NCBI GenBank assembly: GCA_963815125.1
Contig: CAWFFM010000002.1
Span: forward strand, 1,488,001 to 1,552,000
DNA from: Actinocatenispora sp963815125
GTDB taxonomy: Bacteria > Actinomycetota > Actinomycetes > Mycobacteriales > Micromonosporaceae
Direction of reading: 5' to 3'
Length of the DNA stretch: 64,000 bases
The position numbers were made by a program, and so were the translations under genes. This document shows, piece by piece, positions 55,351 to 62,573 of the stretch. How positions within the stretch are numbered: the first letter of the stretch is position 1; each line of letters opens with the position of its first letter. A model generated the notes under the pieces. It made no database searches. It was not told the DNA's origin and worked only from the letters and a program-made list of their open reading frames with translations.

Positions 55351-56850
55351 ATGAGCGACGACGCGAGGCGTCCACCGGAACCGCAGGATGTGGCGCGCAC
55401 CGAGCGTCGACGCGCCTCGCCCGGCCCGGACTCCGCCGACGGGCGGGCCGCGTCGATCGTCGACGGGCTGGCCGGGTGGCTGCCGGAGCAACGGTGGTTC
55501 GCCGGTAAGGGTCGGCAGGTCACCGACGTGTCGGTGGTCCGGGCGGTGGAGCTGTCCGCTGCCACCGGCACCGACGGGCCGCTGCTGGACCATCTGGTCG
55601 TGGAGGTGTCCTACCGACAGGGCCCGTCGGACCGCTACCAGCTGCTGGTCGGTTACCGGGAGACCCTGCCGGAGCGGCTGGAGCATGTACGGATCGGCAC
55701 GGCCGCCACGCTGAGCGGCTACGCCGCCGAATGGGACGAGGAGCTCGCCGAGACGCTGCTGCGCATGATCGGTGCGGGCGCCACGCGGGACGGCATGGTC
55801 TTCCGGGCGGAGGCCGGCGCGCAGATCCCGACCGGTCTGCCGGCCCGGGTGGTGGACGCCGAACAGTCCAACACCAGCGTCATCTACGAGGAGTACGCGA
55901 TCCTGAAACTGTTCCGCCGGCTCACCCCCGGCCGCAACCCGGACGTGGAGCTGAACCGGGCGCTGCGCCGGGCCGGTTCCGGCCATGTCGCGGAACTGCT
56001 CGGCGAGATCGAGGGTGAGCTGTCCGGCGCACCGGTGTCCTACGCGATGCTGTCGGCGTACGCGGAGAACTCCGCGGAGGGCTGGGCGATGGCCACGGCC
56101 AGCGTACGGGACCTGTTCGCCGAGGGCGATCTGCGCGCCGACGAGGTGGGGGGCGACTTCGCCGGTGAGGCGGAACGGCTCGGTGAGGCGATCGCCTCGG
56201 TGCACGCCGACCTGGCCGAGATGCTGGGCAGCACCGAATGGGACCACACCGGATATGTCGAGCTGTCCGAGGCGATGATCGCCCGACTGGCCGGGGCGGT
56301 GGACGTGGTACCGGATCTGGCGGAGTTCGCCGCACCGTTGCGCGCGGAGTTCACCGCGGTGGCCGAGCTTCCCGGCACGCTGCCGGTCCAGCGGGTGCAC
56401 GGCGACCTGCATCTGGGTCAGGTGCTGCGTACCCCGACCGCCTGGCTGGTCATCGACTTCGAGGGCGAGCCGGTGAAGCCGCTGTCGGAGCGGCTGCGCC
56501 CGGACTCACCGCTGCGCGACGTGGCCGGAATGCTGCGTTCCTTCGACTACGCGGCCGAGCATCTGCTGGTGGCGGAGGGTTCCGATCAGCACCAGTTGGA
56601 GTTCCGGGCACAGGAGTGGGCGGAACGCAACCGGCAGGCGTTCTGTACCGGCTACGCCTCCGCCGCGCCGGTCGACCCGCAGCGGCACGCCGTTCTGCTG
56701 CGCGCGTACGAGCTGGACAAGGCCGTGTACGAGGTGGTGTACGAGGCGCGGCACCGCCCGGCGTGGCAGAGCATCCCGCTGCGGTCGATCGCCCGGATGC
56801 TGCGCGGCGACGTGCCGCCGCTGCCACCGGGCAGTACCGGCCAGCAGTAG
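55351..56850 (+). CDS. mak: Maltokinase
   Basis: 499 aa. N-terminal cap (GLAGWLPEQRWFAGKGRQ), then an aminoglycoside-phosphotransferase-like kinase with catalytic loop VQRVHGDLHLGQVLR and metal loop WLVIDFEGEP. It phosphorylates maltose with ATP to give maltose-1-phosphate for GlgE. The ATG is preceded by AGAGGAAGG. It lies 85 bp after treS, and completes the three-gene set; glgB, the usual fourth gene, is 5.7 kb further on. Confidence 0.96.
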   Translation: MSDDARRPPEPQDVARTERRRASPGPDSADGRAASIVDGLAGWLPEQRWFAGKGRQVTDVSVVRAVELSAATGTDGPLLDHLVVEVSYRQGPSDRYQLLVGYRETLPERLEHVRIGTAATLSGYAAEWDEELAETLLRMIGAGATRDGMVFRAEAGAQIPTGLPARVVDAEQSNTSVIYEEYAILKLFRRLTPGRNPDVELNRALRRAGSGHVAELLGEIEGELSGAPVSYAMLSAYAENSAEGWAMATASVRDLFAEGDLRADEVGGDFAGEAERLGEAIASVHADLAEMLGSTEWDHTGYVELSEAMIARLAGAVDVVPDLAEFAAPLRAEFTAVAELPGTLPVQRVHGDLHLGQVLRTPTAWLVIDFEGEPVKPLSERLRPDSPLRDVAGMLRSFDYAAEHLLVAEGSDQHQLEFRAQEWAERNRQAFCTGYASAAPVDPQRHAVLLRAYELDKAVYEVVYEARHRPAWQSIPLRSIARMLRGDVPPLPPGSTGQQ

Positions 56851-56959
56851 GACCGTGTCCCGTGCTGCGGCGGCGAGCCCCGGAGAGAAACCGCTGTCGG
56901 ATCACGGCGGCCGCTGCTAGCCTGCCGGAAGCCGTGCGAGGAACGAGGAGGTGGTACCC

Positions 56960-57010
56960 GTGAACGTATCGACATGGGTGCTCCCCTCCGGGGTCACGGT
57001 CGGACGATAG
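56960..57010 (+). CDS. Possible 16-residue leader peptide before the hydrolase gene
   Basis: GAGGAGG followed 8 nt later by GTG 56960 starts MNVSTWVLPSGVTVGR, which stops at TAG 57008-57010. The Shine-Dalgarno is stronger than that of the next gene, 45 bp downstream. The stop codon sits in the loop of a hairpin (57001-57018), a layout typical of translation-coupled attenuation. No run of regulatory codons is visible. Confidence 0.45.
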   Translation: MNVSTWVLPSGVTVGR

Positions 57011-57018
57011 GTCGTCCG
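57001..57018 (+). promoter_or_regulatory. Hairpin overlapping the leader-peptide stop codon
   Basis: CGGACGA, loop TAGG, TCGTCCG: a perfect 7-bp stem whose loop contains the TAG that ends the leader peptide. A ribosome terminating there would prevent the hairpin from forming. Confidence 0.5.
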
Positions 57019-57055
57019 GGAGCGCCGTTCAGCAGCACTCCCGAAAGGCACGACC

Positions 57056-57790
57056 ATGCAGTTCACCTCCGAACAGCACCTCGACGATGGTGTCCTCGAA
57101 CGCGAATTCACCTTGGGCGAGATCCCCGGCATCCTGTGGACGCCCGGATCCGTTTCCGCTCCGGCCCCACTGATCCTGCTCGGCCACCCGCCCCTCGGGC
57201 TGCGCAGGATGTACCCGCGACTGGCGGACCGGGCCCGCCACTGCGCGGCGGACGGTTTCGCCACCGCGACCATCGAACTCCCGGGAAGTGGTGACCGGCC
57301 CCGTTGGCCCGCAGTCGAGCAGGCCCGCGCCGACCTGCGCCGGGCGATGCAGGCCGGCGAACCGGTCGACGACGAGATCGTCGACCGGCTGGTCCTCCCG
57401 CTGGTCGACAGGGCGGTCCCGGAATGGCGGACGGCCCTGGACGCACTCCTTTCGCTGCCCGGGATCGGCGGCCCCGTCGGGTACTCGGGAGGGGTGATCT
57501 CCATCGGCATCCGGCTGGCGGTGGTCGAGCCACGCATCGTGGCCGCCGGTTTCTTCGCCGGAAGTCTGGTGCCTCGCGCCATGTTCGAGGAGGCCCGGCA
57601 GGTGACCATTCCGCTGCACGTCCTGCTGCAGTGGGACGACGAAGGGAACGACCGGCAGGCGGCCCTGGACCTGTTCGACGCCTTCGGCTCCAAGGAGAAA
57701 TCCCTGCACGCCAACATGGGCGGGCACACCGGCGTCCCGCAGTTCGCCGGGGACGTCGCGGCCCAGTTCTTCGCCCGGCACCTGAAGTGA
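57056..57790 (+). CDS. Alpha/beta hydrolase
   Basis: 244 aa. GHPPLGLRRMYPRLADRARH after an oxyanion-hole strand LILLGHPP, nucleophile region VGYSGGVISIGIRLA (GxSxG), acid WDDEGNDRQA and His in NMGGHTGVPQ. Dienelactone-hydrolase-like size. Substrate unknown. ATG 57056 has AAAGG 7 nt upstream. Interrupts the space between mak and glgB, behind the leader peptide. Confidence 0.82.
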   Translation: MQFTSEQHLDDGVLEREFTLGEIPGILWTPGSVSAPAPLILLGHPPLGLRRMYPRLADRARHCAADGFATATIELPGSGDRPRWPAVEQARADLRRAMQAGEPVDDEIVDRLVLPLVDRAVPEWRTALDALLSLPGIGGPVGYSGGVISIGIRLAVVEPRIVAAGFFAGSLVPRAMFEEARQVTIPLHVLLQWDDEGNDRQAALDLFDAFGSKEKSLHANMGGHTGVPQFAGDVAAQFFARHLK

Positions 57791-57792
57791 GG

Positions 57793-58023
57793 TCAGGCCG
57801 TCGGGCCGACCGCAGACGGTGTGAGCTGTCGGCCGACGGCCGTCCATCGAGGACAGTCCCCGGCTCCCGCCGATGACGGCACGGCCGGTGAACGCAACGC
57901 CGGGCCGGGGATGCCGTGTCCGCTGGCACGGTAGATGGTGAGGTGCAGCTCGTCCTCGACCTGCTCCTGCAAGCTGGCGAGGTCGCGGATGCGGTGGATG
58001 GTGCGCTCTGCGTCGAACAGCAT
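57793..58023 (-). CDS. Hypothetical small protein
   Basis: 76 aa. MLFDAERTIHRIRDLASLQE is a charged, probably helical start, followed by a Pro/Ser/Ala-rich tail. AAGGGGG lies 6 nt before the ATG. I do not recognise a family. It ends 3 bp from the hydrolase stop and diverges from the XRE gene, whose operator region it shares, so it may be part of that regulatory unit. Confidence 0.45.
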   Translation of the reverse strand: MLFDAERTIHRIRDLASLQEQVEDELHLTIYRASGHGIPGPALRSPAVPSSAGAGDCPRWTAVGRQLTPSAVGPTA

Positions 58024-58177
58024 GGTTGCCCCCTTCTGATACACCTAACGCCGGAAGGTGACGCCGATGCCACCAATCGTGTCGGCATCCTCTACTTATC
58101 GGCAATGATCCGTGACGGCATGTGTGCAATTTGTTGATCGATTGCTCTTGACCGGTTCGTCCAGCCCTACTAGCTTG

Positions 58178-58211
58178 TTACAAATCGTTGCTAATTTCGT
58201 ACGATCTGTAA
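58178..58211. promoter_or_regulatory. Inverted-repeat operator before the second XRE gene
   Basis: TTACAAATCG (58178-58187) and CGATCTGTAA (58202-58211) pair with one mismatch, 14 nt apart, in the most AT-rich stretch of the region and directly before GGAGG of the XRE gene. Likely autoregulation by that XRE protein. Confidence 0.6.
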
Positions 58212-58222
58212 CGGAGGTCAGG

Positions 58223-59098
58223 GTGTCCGACGAGACGACCGGTTCCACCGTGCCGCGCCGGCAGTTGGGCCGGGAGCTGCGCCGGTTACGGGAGGCGGCC
58301 GGCATCACCGTCGAAGCCGCCGCCGAGATGCTGGAGTGGTCCCGACCGAAACTGTGGCGCATCGAGAAGGGTGCCGTGGCACTGCGCTCGCTCGACGTGG
58401 AGGCCATGTGCCGGTCCTACGGCGCCGACGGCGAGATCACCACCGCGCTGATGGGCCTGGCGAAGGACACCAAGGCCAAGGGCTGGTGGCAGTCCTACAA
58501 CGACGTCATTCCGGCCTGGTTCGACGTCTACCTCGGGCTGGAGGCCGCCGCCGACTCGATCTGCGAGTACGCGCCGGAACTGGTGCCCGGCCTGTTGCAG
58601 ACCGAGGCGTACGCCCGCGCGTTGTTCGCGCTACCCGGCGGCCCGACCGACGGGTCCGAGATCAACCGCCGGGTGGCCCTGCGGCTCGGCCGCCACCAGT
58701 TGCTGACCCGCCGCTACCCGGCGCCGTTGAAGGTCACGTTCATCCTCAACGAGGCCGTACTGCGCCGCCCGGTCGGTGACCACCAGGTGATGGCCGCGCA
58801 GTTGGCCCACATCGTCCAGGCATCCGAGCTGTCCACAGTAGACGTACGGGTCCTGCCGTTCGACGCGGGCGCGCACAGTGCGGCGGTGGCGGGCTGGTTC
58901 ACCACCATCGAATTTCACAACCCGAATGAACCTGATGTCGTGTACTGCGAGGGACTCACCGGCGCTCTCTACCTCGACAAGACCGTTGAGATTGATCAAT
59001 ACAGGATCGTCCTGAAGGATCTGATGGACAAGTCGCTCAGCGAGACCGAGACACGGGACCTGATCGCCAGCATGGCAAAGGAGTACTTTCATGGTTGA
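58223..59098 (+). CDS. XRE-family regulator with DUF5753
   Basis: 291 aa. Complete helix-turn-helix: LGRELRRLREAAGITVEAAA then LEWSRPKLWRIEKG, followed by DUF5753 (YAPELVPGLLQTEAYARAL, LRLGRHQLLTRRYP, GWFTTIEFHNPNEPDVVYCE). Regulators of this class act with a DUF397 protein encoded just downstream and influence development or antibiotic production in streptomycetes. GTG 58223 has GGAGG 5 nt upstream. Its stop overlaps the DUF397 start by 8 nt. Confidence 0.92.
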   Translation: MSDETTGSTVPRRQLGRELRRLREAAGITVEAAAEMLEWSRPKLWRIEKGAVALRSLDVEAMCRSYGADGEITTALMGLAKDTKAKGWWQSYNDVIPAWFDVYLGLEAAADSICEYAPELVPGLLQTEAYARALFALPGGPTDGSEINRRVALRLGRHQLLTRRYPAPLKVTFILNEAVLRRPVGDHQVMAAQLAHIVQASELSTVDVRVLPFDAGAHSAAVAGWFTTIEFHNPNEPDVVYCEGLTGALYLDKTVEIDQYRIVLKDLMDKSLSETETRDLIASMAKEYFHG

Positions 59099-59294
59099 TC
59101 TGAGCAGCGCGCAGTGGCGCAAGAGCACCCGCTCCGGGCAGAACGGGGGAAGCTGCGTCGAGGTCGCGGACAACATCGACGACATCGTCGCCGTCCGCGA
59201 CTCCAAGGACCCCCACGGACCAGCGCTGGTCCTCAGTCCCGCCACCTGGAGCAGGTTCACCAGGCAGGTCAAGGCCGGCGCACTCGACGGCTGA
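59091..59294 (+). CDS. DUF397 protein
   Basis: 67 aa, a single standard domain: WRKSTRSGQNGGSCVEVADN, VAVRDSKDPHGPALVLS and WSRFTRQVKAGAL. Partner of the XRE-DUF5753 regulator with which it overlaps by 8 nt. Small, probably a binding partner or antagonist of the regulator. Confidence 0.93.
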   Translation: MVDLSSAQWRKSTRSGQNGGSCVEVADNIDDIVAVRDSKDPHGPALVLSPATWSRFTRQVKAGALDG

Positions 59295-59328
59295 CCGGAT
59301 CAGAGCAGGCCGGATCAGAGCAGGCCGG
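59295..59328. repeat. 15-bp tandem duplication at the end of the HAD gene
   Basis: CCGGATCAGAGCAGG occurs twice in direct tandem (59295-59309, 59310-59324), plus CCGG. The second copy contains the stop codon of the HAD gene and the first copy repeats it, so the duplication is just past the gene. Confidence 0.8.
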
Positions 59329-59908
59329 CGCCGATCAGGTAGCCACGGGCCGCCTCGGCGCCGGTCCAGCGCTGCGCGGTGAGGCCGGCGGCGCGAGCTC
59401 CATCCACATTGGACTGCTTGTCGTCCAGGAACACGCAGTCGGCCGGCCGGGCACCCAGCTGGCGGGTGAGCAGGCGCCAGATCTCCGGGTCCGGTTTGGC
59501 GCAGTGCAGGTCACCGGAGATGACCACGTGCTGGAAGTGGGCCGCCCAGGGCTGGTCACGGAACGCCCGGCCGTGCGCGACCGGCGCATTGGACAGCATG
59601 GACAGCGCCACGCCGGCCCGGTCGAGTTCACCGAGCAGCGCGAGGGTCGCCGGGTCCAGATCCAGCCAGCCCAGGATGTCGGCCTCGGTGAGGGCGACGG
59701 CCTGCCGCTCGCTGATCCGTACGCCGGCCTGCTCGCCGACCGCCCGCCAGTAGTCCAGGTCCGGGCAGCCCCGGTCGTAGGGGTCGCGCAGTTCCCAGTA
59801 CGCGGTACTGAACGCCTCCTCGGGTGCGCCGACCAGCGCCGCGAGCGCGGGTACCGCCGTGGTGCGACGGGCGATGACCTCACCGAAGTCCAGTACCACC
59901 CACTGCAT
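59315..59908 (-). CDS. HAD-superfamily hydrolase
   Basis: 197 aa. HAD-IA type: WVVLDFGEV as motif I (second Asp replaced, as in many DFGGV members), SMLSNAP motif II, KPDPEIWRLL motif III, and DCVFLDDKQSNVDGARAAGL motif IV. Probably a small-molecule phosphatase or haloacid-type enzyme; substrate unknown. ATG 59908 has GGGGAGAG upstream, and a TAGGGT lies about 60 nt upstream on the minus strand. Divergent from ung. Confidence 0.87.
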   Translation of the reverse strand: MQWVVLDFGEVIARRTTAVPALAALVGAPEEAFSTAYWELRDPYDRGCPDLDYWRAVGEQAGVRISERQAVALTEADILGWLDLDPATLALLGELDRAGVALSMLSNAPVAHGRAFRDQPWAAHFQHVVISGDLHCAKPDPEIWRLLTRQLGARPADCVFLDDKQSNVDGARAAGLTAQRWTGAEAARGYLIGAGLL

Positions 59909-60050
59909 CCGGCTCTCCCCTGAATCCGCGGCGCCACTGTTCGATCGGACCGGAGTCCGTACAGTGCGACCCTAGCGGGCCGACCCGGTGGCGCACCATG
60001 CCGCGTGGCACGATTCGGGCACCGGGCGCAAACCTGTCGGAGGGCTTTAC

Positions 60051-60056
60051 TAGGGT
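60051..60056 (+). promoter_or_regulatory. TAGGGT -10 element of ung
   Basis: TAGGGT ends 8 nt before ATG 60065, leaving a leader of 1-3 nt at most and no Shine-Dalgarno. It supports ATG 60065 over the upstream in-frame ATG 60005. Confidence 0.6.
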
Positions 60057-60064
60057 GTGCGGCC

Positions 60065-60739
60065 ATGACAGGACGACCACTTTCCGAGATCGTGGACGCG
60101 AGCTGGGTGCCGGTGCTGGAACCGGTCGCCGACCAGATCGCCACGATGGGCGAGTTTCTGCGCGTGGAGAACACCGAGGGCCGGGGCTATCTGCCGGCGG
60201 GCGACGCGGTGCTGCGGGCCTTCCGCCAGCCACTGGCCGATGTCCGGGTGCTGATCGTCGGGCAGGACCCGTACCCGACTCCCGGCAACCCGGTGGGCCT
60301 GTCGTTCTCGGTGGCGCCCGACGTACGGATCCCGGCCAGCCTGCGCAACATCTTCAAGGAATACTGCGAGGACCTGGGCTACCCGAAACCGGCCAACGGT
60401 GACCTGACCCGGTGGACCGAGCACGGTGTGCTGCTGCTCAACAGGGTGCTGACCGTGCAGCCGGGCAATCCGGGTTCGCACCGGGGCAAGGGCTGGGAGC
60501 AGGTCACCGACGCGGCCATCCGCGGTCTGGTGGCCCGGGGCGGTCCGCTCGTGGCGATCCTGTGGGGCCGCGATGCGCAGTCGTTGGAGCCGCTGCTGGG
60601 CGACACCCCGGTGCTGCGCAGCGTGCACCCGAGCCCGATGTCGGCGGCCCGGGGGTTCTTCGGCTCGAAGCCGTTCACCAGGTCCAACGAGCTGCTCGTC
60701 CAGCAGGGGTCCGCGCCGGTGGACTGGAAGCTGCCCTGA
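60065..60739 (+). CDS. ung: Uracil-DNA glycosylase
   Basis: 224 aa, family 1. Water-activating motif VLIVGQDPYPTPGNPVGLSF (Pro where other bacteria have His, normal for actinobacteria), uracil pocket LLLNRVLTVQPGNPGSHRGK, and the DNA-intercalating SVHPSPMSAARGFFGSKPF. It removes uracil from DNA in base-excision repair. ATG 60065 is fixed by the leaderless promoter. Confidence 0.97.
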   Translation: MTGRPLSEIVDASWVPVLEPVADQIATMGEFLRVENTEGRGYLPAGDAVLRAFRQPLADVRVLIVGQDPYPTPGNPVGLSFSVAPDVRIPASLRNIFKEYCEDLGYPKPANGDLTRWTEHGVLLLNRVLTVQPGNPGSHRGKGWEQVTDAAIRGLVARGGPLVAILWGRDAQSLEPLLGDTPVLRSVHPSPMSAARGFFGSKPFTRSNELLVQQGSAPVDWKLP

Positions 60740-60744
60740 TCCGA

Positions 60745-60777
60745 CCGCCGGGTGCCAGCGGTGCTGGCACCCGGCGG
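60745..60777. terminator. Bidirectional terminator between ung and the GH20 gene
   Basis: A perfect 15-bp stem CCGCCGGGTGCCAGC / GCTGGCACCCGGCGG with loop GGT, in the 42-bp space between convergent stops. Confidence 0.9.
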
Positions 60778-60781
60778 CGCG

Positions 60782-62407
60782 TCAGGCGGTGGGGCCGTCG
60801 GACCAGGTGACCTGCGACGAGTGGTAGAAGTTGACGCCCTGCACGCTCCAGCGGGGCGCCTGCGCGCCGAGCCGGTGCGCGAACGCGGTCCAGTCGTGGC
60901 TGCTCTGCGGTGACCAGCCGATCTCGGCGGCCGAGGTGAGCCGCGGGAAGGCCAGGTACTCCAGATCATCCGAGGTGCTGATGGTCTCCGACCACATCGG
61001 CGCCTCGACACCCAGCACGGCCGACGGATTCCCGCCGTTGAGGAAGGTCGCGGGGTCCCAGTCGTAGGAGTCCTTGACCTCCACATAGCCGGCCCAGTGC
61101 AGGCCGAGCTTGGTGGTCTTGTCGTACTTCTGGTCCAGGTAGATGTGGTTGGCCGGGGACATGATCAACTTCACTCCGTGCTGGCTGGCCTCGGCCAGGT
61201 CCGGGTTGTCGCTCTTGGTGTCCCAGTCCTGCGCGACGGTGCCGGGGGTCAGGGTGCCGCCGACGATCTGGTTGAAGCCGACCAGCGTCTTGTGGTGACG
61301 CGCCACGATCGGCTGCACCTTGTTGATGAAGGTGGTGTAGTCGGTGTCGTCGACCCCGTACGCCTCGTCCCCACCGATGTGCAGGTACGGCCCCGGGGTC
61401 AGCGCGGCGAGCTGTCCGACCACCGTGTCGATGAAGCTGTAGGTGGCGTCGCTGCCGACGCACAGGGCGGTATTCGGGCTGCCGATCTTGGTGTACGCCG
61501 GCGGCGCCTGGCCGTCACAGGCCAGCTTGCCGTAGGAGTGCAGTGCCGCGTTGGTGTGCCCGGGCATGTCGATCTCGGGCACCACGGTGATGGCGTGCCG
61601 CTTCGCGAAGGTGACGATCTTCGTATAGTCGGCCTGTGTGTAGTAGCCGCCGGTGCCGCCGCCCACCTCGGTGGCGCCGCCGACGCTGGTCAGGTCCGAC
61701 CAGCCGTCGATCGCGATCCGCCAGCCCTGGTCGTCGGACAGGTGCAGATGCAGGTAGTTGATCTTGTACTGGGAGAGCTGGTCGATGTAACGCTCGACCG
61801 CCGACACGCTGAAGAAATGCCGGGCCACGTCGAGCATGGCGCCCCGGTAGGCGTAGCGCGGGTGGTCCAGGATGTGCCCGGCCGGCACCGGCCAGGTCCC
61901 CGGCTGCCTCGTGGTCCGGTCCACCGCGGCGGGCAGCAACTGGTGCAGGGTCTGTACGCCGGCGAACAGCCCGGCGCCGCTGCGAGCCCGGATCACCACC
62001 GCCTTGTCGCTGACATCGAGCTGGTAGCCCTGCTCACCGACCTGCGGGTCGGCCCCGGACAGCAGCAACGACACCCCGGTCGGAGCGGCAGCCCGCGCGG
62101 GCACCACCGGGAGCCGGTAGCCGGTGGACCGGCGCAGCAGGTCGGCCAGGTAGTTCGCCGCGTCACCCGAGCCGGCCTGGGCGTGCAGGACCGTACCGGG
62201 GGTGAGCTGGAACTGGTGCCCGGGTTCGGGGGTGGCCGACACCGGGGCCGGCAGCACGGCGTCGAAACTGGCCGCGGTCCGGGTCGGATGCTGGTCGGCG
62301 ACCAGCTTCGGGCCCCCACCACCGCCCGATGCGGAACTGCAGGCGCCCAGCATGGTGACCGCCAGCACGGCTACGGCCAGCGGCCCGTGCAGCTTCCTTC
62401 GCGCCAC
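60782..62407 (-). CDS. GH20 beta-N-acetylhexosaminidase lipoprotein
   Basis: 541 aa. Signal LHGPLAVAVLAVTMLGACSS with lipobox LGAC, GH20b domain, then the barrel: RGAMLDVARHFFSVSAVERY, LHLHLSDDQGWRIAIDGW, VPEIDMPGHTNAALHSY and the catalytic Asp-Glu in LHIGGDEAYGVDD. Anchored outside the cell, it releases GlcNAc from chitin oligomers or glycans. GTG 62407 has GGGAGG 5 nt upstream. A TTGACA (62495-62500) with AGTAGT 17 nt on may be its promoter. Confidence 0.94.
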   Translation of the reverse strand: MARRKLHGPLAVAVLAVTMLGACSSASGGGGGPKLVADQHPTRTAASFDAVLPAPVSATPEPGHQFQLTPGTVLHAQAGSGDAANYLADLLRRSTGYRLPVVPARAAAPTGVSLLLSGADPQVGEQGYQLDVSDKAVVIRARSGAGLFAGVQTLHQLLPAAVDRTTRQPGTWPVPAGHILDHPRYAYRGAMLDVARHFFSVSAVERYIDQLSQYKINYLHLHLSDDQGWRIAIDGWSDLTSVGGATEVGGGTGGYYTQADYTKIVTFAKRHAITVVPEIDMPGHTNAALHSYGKLACDGQAPPAYTKIGSPNTALCVGSDATYSFIDTVVGQLAALTPGPYLHIGGDEAYGVDDTDYTTFINKVQPIVARHHKTLVGFNQIVGGTLTPGTVAQDWDTKSDNPDLAEASQHGVKLIMSPANHIYLDQKYDKTTKLGLHWAGYVEVKDSYDWDPATFLNGGNPSAVLGVEAPMWSETISTSDDLEYLAFPRLTSAAEIGWSPQSSHDWTAFAHRLGAQAPRWSVQGVNFYHSSQVTWSDGPTA

Positions 62408-62561
62408 GATGTCCTCCCAATCACAGCGGGGATACCCGATGTGCTCGAAGTGGGGACAGAACACGCCCGAAACTACTCCAAGTTCGACATCTGTTGTCAA
62501 GGAGTACTCGCCGGGCGGGCGCCGTCCGAGGTGTTGACGCGCGGAGCCGGCGCACTCGTCT

Positions 62562-62567
62562 TAGGGT
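62562..62567 (+). promoter_or_regulatory. TAGGGT -10 element, leaderless start of glgB
   Basis: TAGGGT ends 6 nt before GTG 62574. No Shine-Dalgarno is present, so glgB has its own leaderless promoter and is not simply read through from mak. Confidence 0.65.
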
Positions 62568-62573
62568 TGGCAG

